A stretch of DNA of 64,000 bases, from the NCBI RefSeq assembly GCF_900109945.1, contig NZ_FOBX01000004.1, forward strand, positions 1-64,000, written 5' to 3'. Shown in pieces: positions 62,271-64,000 of this stretch. How positions within the stretch are numbered: position 1 is the stretch's first letter; every line of letters starts with the position of its first letter. Both the position numbers and the translations under genes were made by a program. Origin of the DNA: Bradyrhizobium sp. OK095 (GTDB taxonomy: Bacteria; Pseudomonadota; Alphaproteobacteria; Rhizobiales; Xanthobacteraceae). The notes below the pieces were generated by a model. The model saw only the letters and a program-made list of their open reading frames with translations. It had not been told where the DNA came from and made no database searches.

Positions 62271-62333
62271 GTTTTAGGACCTTTCTCCGGGCAGGATGAT
62301 TTCGCCTGCCTGATTTCGGCCACCCTATGAGAT

Positions 62334-63053
62334 ATGACAGTGACGGCGGCGGAGCCAATGCTTCGCCGCCGCATTGTCCTGTCCGGATATCTTGATCGAG
62401 AAGGCATTTCGCCGATGGTCGGTTTCCCGCTGCTTTTGATTCCGCTCGCGGTCTACAACATCATCGCCTTCCTGATGCCGAGCGTGTCCTTTACGGACGT
62501 GCTGTTCAAGGTGCCGATGATCACGGGCGAGGCCTGGCCGGTCACGCTCGCCGACTTGATGCTCGCCCTCGGGATCGTGCTGCTGCTGCTCGAAGTCGTC
62601 AAAGGCGCGCGGCCCGGCTCGAAATTCCTGATGGATCATCTGCTGTCGCTGATCATGTTCGGCGCGGCCGCGGCCGAATTCGTGATGTGGCCCAAATTCG
62701 GCAACTCCACTTTTTTCCTGCTGGTGCTGCTCGCGATGGCCGATTTCCTCGGCGGTATCGCTCAGCGCACGCGCCGCCGCGTCACCTATGTCGCCGAGAC
62801 GACAGTGCCGGCGCCGCGCAAGTCCAAGCGCCAGGCCGAGGCGCCGGTGGAGGATGTCGCGTCCGAGCCCAGGTTCGAGCCGGTGACCGCGCCGCAAGCA
62901 GCGCCGCCTGCGCCTTCCGCGCAGTCGGTCGCTGAATCCGTGCTGATGGATCATCCCGCGCCCAAGCCGGTGACGCCGCCCTCGCCGGAAATTCCCTCGC
63001 CGGACCTGCAGCCAGGCAACGGCACCCCGTCCTCGCCCGACGCGCCGCGCTGA
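62334..63053 (+). CDS. Membrane protein with Pro-rich cytoplasmic tail, unknown function
   Basis: A protein of up to 239 residues with four hydrophobic segments (for example VGFPLLLIPLAVYNIIAFLM and LADLMLALGIVLLLLEVV). A hydrophilic Pro/Ala-rich tail of about 85 residues follows. I do not recognise the family. The start is uncertain: ATG 62334 lacks a ribosome site, while ATG 62415 (MVGFPLLLIP) has GAGAAGG about 10 bases before it and starts exactly at the first segment. The tail's low complexity suggests a disordered scaffold. Confidence 0.68.
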   Translation: MTVTAAEPMLRRRIVLSGYLDREGISPMVGFPLLLIPLAVYNIIAFLMPSVSFTDVLFKVPMITGEAWPVTLADLMLALGIVLLLLEVVKGARPGSKFLMDHLLSLIMFGAAAAEFVMWPKFGNSTFFLLVLLAMADFLGGIAQRTRRRVTYVAETTVPAPRKSKRQAEAPVEDVASEPRFEPVTAPQAAPPAPSAQSVAESVLMDHPAPKPVTPPSPEIPSPDLQPGNGTPSSPDAPR

Positions 63054-63102
63054 TTTTTTGAGATTTGCCTAAGCCTCACCGCGCCGGTGGTGCGCTTCCT
63101 CG

Positions 63103-63118
63103 CCCCGTTCTTACGGGG
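63103..63118. repeat. Short C/G palindrome, family F copy 2
   Basis: CCCCGT (63103-63108) and ACGGGG (63113-63118) flank TCTT. The core equals that of the palindrome at 37205-37240. It lies after the membrane-protein gene, as the other lies after pcaF, so the unit may be a mobile end-of-gene palindrome. Confidence 0.55.
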
Positions 63119-63159
63119 AGAGGTAAGAGGCCGCGCGTCCTTCAACAAATTCGTTGTGT

Positions 63160-63420
63160 TCAAGCCACCTGCCGCGTGCGCGCGGTGACGCTTGGAAGCG
63201 GGCGCTTGTTGCCATAGGCCATCTGCGCATCTTCGGAGGACGCGCGGCGGAGCCGGCTCGTCTGGGGCAGGTGCTCGGCATTGGCGATGAGCTGGGTGAC
63301 GAAGCTCGAATCCGGGCGCGGCAGCGGCGTCTTGTTAACCCACTGCAACGTCGGAATCATCGGCACCAGGGCCGTGCCCGTGCCGTTCGCCGCCTCGTCT
63401 GATCGATCGGTACCCAACAT
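63160..63420 (-). CDS. Small hypothetical protein
   Basis: An 86-residue soluble protein. LVPMIPTLQWVNKTPLPRPDSSFVTQLIANAEHLPQTSRLRRASSEDAQMAYG has regular composition and the look of a conserved rhizobial small protein, but I know no function. An ATG at 63420 is used; a GTG nine bases further up is possible. It is divergent from the PAS-domain gene across 221 bases that hold nothing I can name. Confidence 0.55.
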   Translation of the reverse strand: MLGTDRSDEAANGTGTALVPMIPTLQWVNKTPLPRPDSSFVTQLIANAEHLPQTSRLRRASSEDAQMAYGNKRPLPSVTARTRQVA

Positions 63421-63641
63421 CGCAATCACCGTTGATCCGGCGGACGCTGTCGCGTTTCGGGACGCGTGCGCCGGGTGCGTGTCAGTACTCGCAAGGCCTA
63501 TGCCGGACGGGCCGTTTGGTTCCGTCGCCCCTTCATAACGTGGTTTCCAAATTGTTTATGAACTTTGCCTAGGGTCGGAGGCGAATCTGGCCGTATTCTG
63601 TGCCGGCTCAGGACTCCCCGCTGTCCCGAAACGAGGCGATT

Positions 63642-64000
63642 TTGACCCCTGCATTGCCGCAAGCCTCCGACATCCTGGCTGCCCTCGGCCAGGCCGTGTT
63701 CGCCTGGGACATCGCCAGTGACGTCATCGTCTGGGGTGAGCAGCTCAGTGCCGTCTTCCCCGGCATCCCCGCCGAGCGGCTCGCGACCGGCGCCGAATTC
63801 GCCAAGCTGATCGAGCCCGTGCAAACGCTCCGAACTGCCGCGCTGGCGCAGACCTCCCCCGTGCACGGCGCCGACGGCACGCCCTATCGGGTCGAGTATG
63901 GCGTGCGCATGAGCGCTGCCGATCCCGTGGTCTGGATCGAGGAGACCGGCCGCTGGTTTGCCGGTCCCGACGGCCGCCCTACGCGTGCGATCGGGTCCGT
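63642..64000 (+). CDS. N-terminal part of a PAS-domain signalling protein (cut by the window edge)
   Basis: An open frame runs from TTG 63642 to the window edge without a stop (119 codons). ILAALGQAVFAWDIASDVIVWGEQLSAVFP reads as a PAS-like start. PYRVEYGVRM ... VVWIEETGRWFAGPDGRPTRAIGSV continues the fold with the usual closing strand. A GGDEF/EAL protein is the typical continuation in this group, but those domains are outside the window. GAGGCG lies 5 bases before the TTG. Confidence 0.6.
   Translation, partial: MTPALPQASDILAALGQAVFAWDIASDVIVWGEQLSAVFPGIPAERLATGAEFAKLIEPVQTLRTAALAQTSPVHGADGTPYRVEYGVRMSAADPVVWIEETGRWFAGPDGRPTRAIGS

Noticed and set aside
62285..62320. Terminator after rpmF formed by GGCAGG and CCTGCC
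   Set aside because: The stem is only 6 bases with a 9-base loop and no T-run; it may be chance.

Overview
The window looks like a chromosomal segment of a Bradyrhizobium-type alphaproteobacterium. It is GC-rich with short intergenic gaps. It carries a RegS/RegR redox two-component pair, a 60-residue ribosomal protein L32, an intracellular polyhydroxyalkanoate depolymerase, a beta-ketoadipate (pca) cluster, and several families of intergenic palindromic repeats. Most genes are ordinary core or accessory metabolism. I saw no tRNA, rRNA, CRISPR array, transposase or prophage.

Layout. 1-9.4 kb: end of an unidentified gene, soluble transhydrogenase (sthA), a DHA2-type MFS exporter, a PHB-depolymerase-like esterase, an HxlR regulator divergent from a small monooxygenase-like protein, a glyoxalase-II-like hydrolase, and two convergent GH13 enzymes. 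9.5-16.9 kb: an MmcB-like DNA-repair protein, regSR, a two-gene ABC-2 exporter, the PHA depolymerase, a structured non-coding stretch and a YgjP-like metallopeptidase. 17-26.6 kb: a class A PBP, two tandem Liv-type binding proteins, Ogt and GlnD. 26.8-31 kb: a sulfonate/nitrate/taurine-type ABC operon, OsmC and a membrane protein. 31-35.8 kb: a soluble triple-PAS chemoreceptor and MutS. 36-39.6 kb: pcaF, an intradiol dioxygenase and pcaHG. 39.8-46 kb: a membrane chemoreceptor, a phosphotransferase and a MarR-EmrA-EmrB operon. 46-50 kb: a Fur/Zur-like regulator, a DMT exporter, IspG and a TauD-like dioxygenase. 50.0-51.5 kb: an AT-richer insert with two orphan genes, one a HEPN domain plus zinc ribbon. 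51.6-64 kb: a Rieske oxygenase, an amidase, a CPA1 antiporter, a class A beta-lactamase, a caspase-like protein, IspA, MtgA, RpmF and the start of a PAS-domain protein that runs off the window.

How the parts work together. pcaF and pcaHG supply ring cleavage of protocatechuate and the last thiolase step of the beta-ketoadipate pathway. The embedded intradiol dioxygenase and the Rieske oxygenase at 51.6 kb suggest wider aromatic catabolism. The PBP, MtgA and the amidase act on peptidoglycan. The emrRAB-like operon has a clear operator over its promoter. RegSR probably gives redox control to genes mostly outside this window.

The least explained items are the HEPN/zinc-ribbon insert, a run of three hairpins at 15.43-15.58 kb, the direct-repeat and inverted-repeat operators, and the dispersed palindromic repeat families. 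One of these repeats sits directly upstream of the beta-lactamase and another inside an ABC operon.
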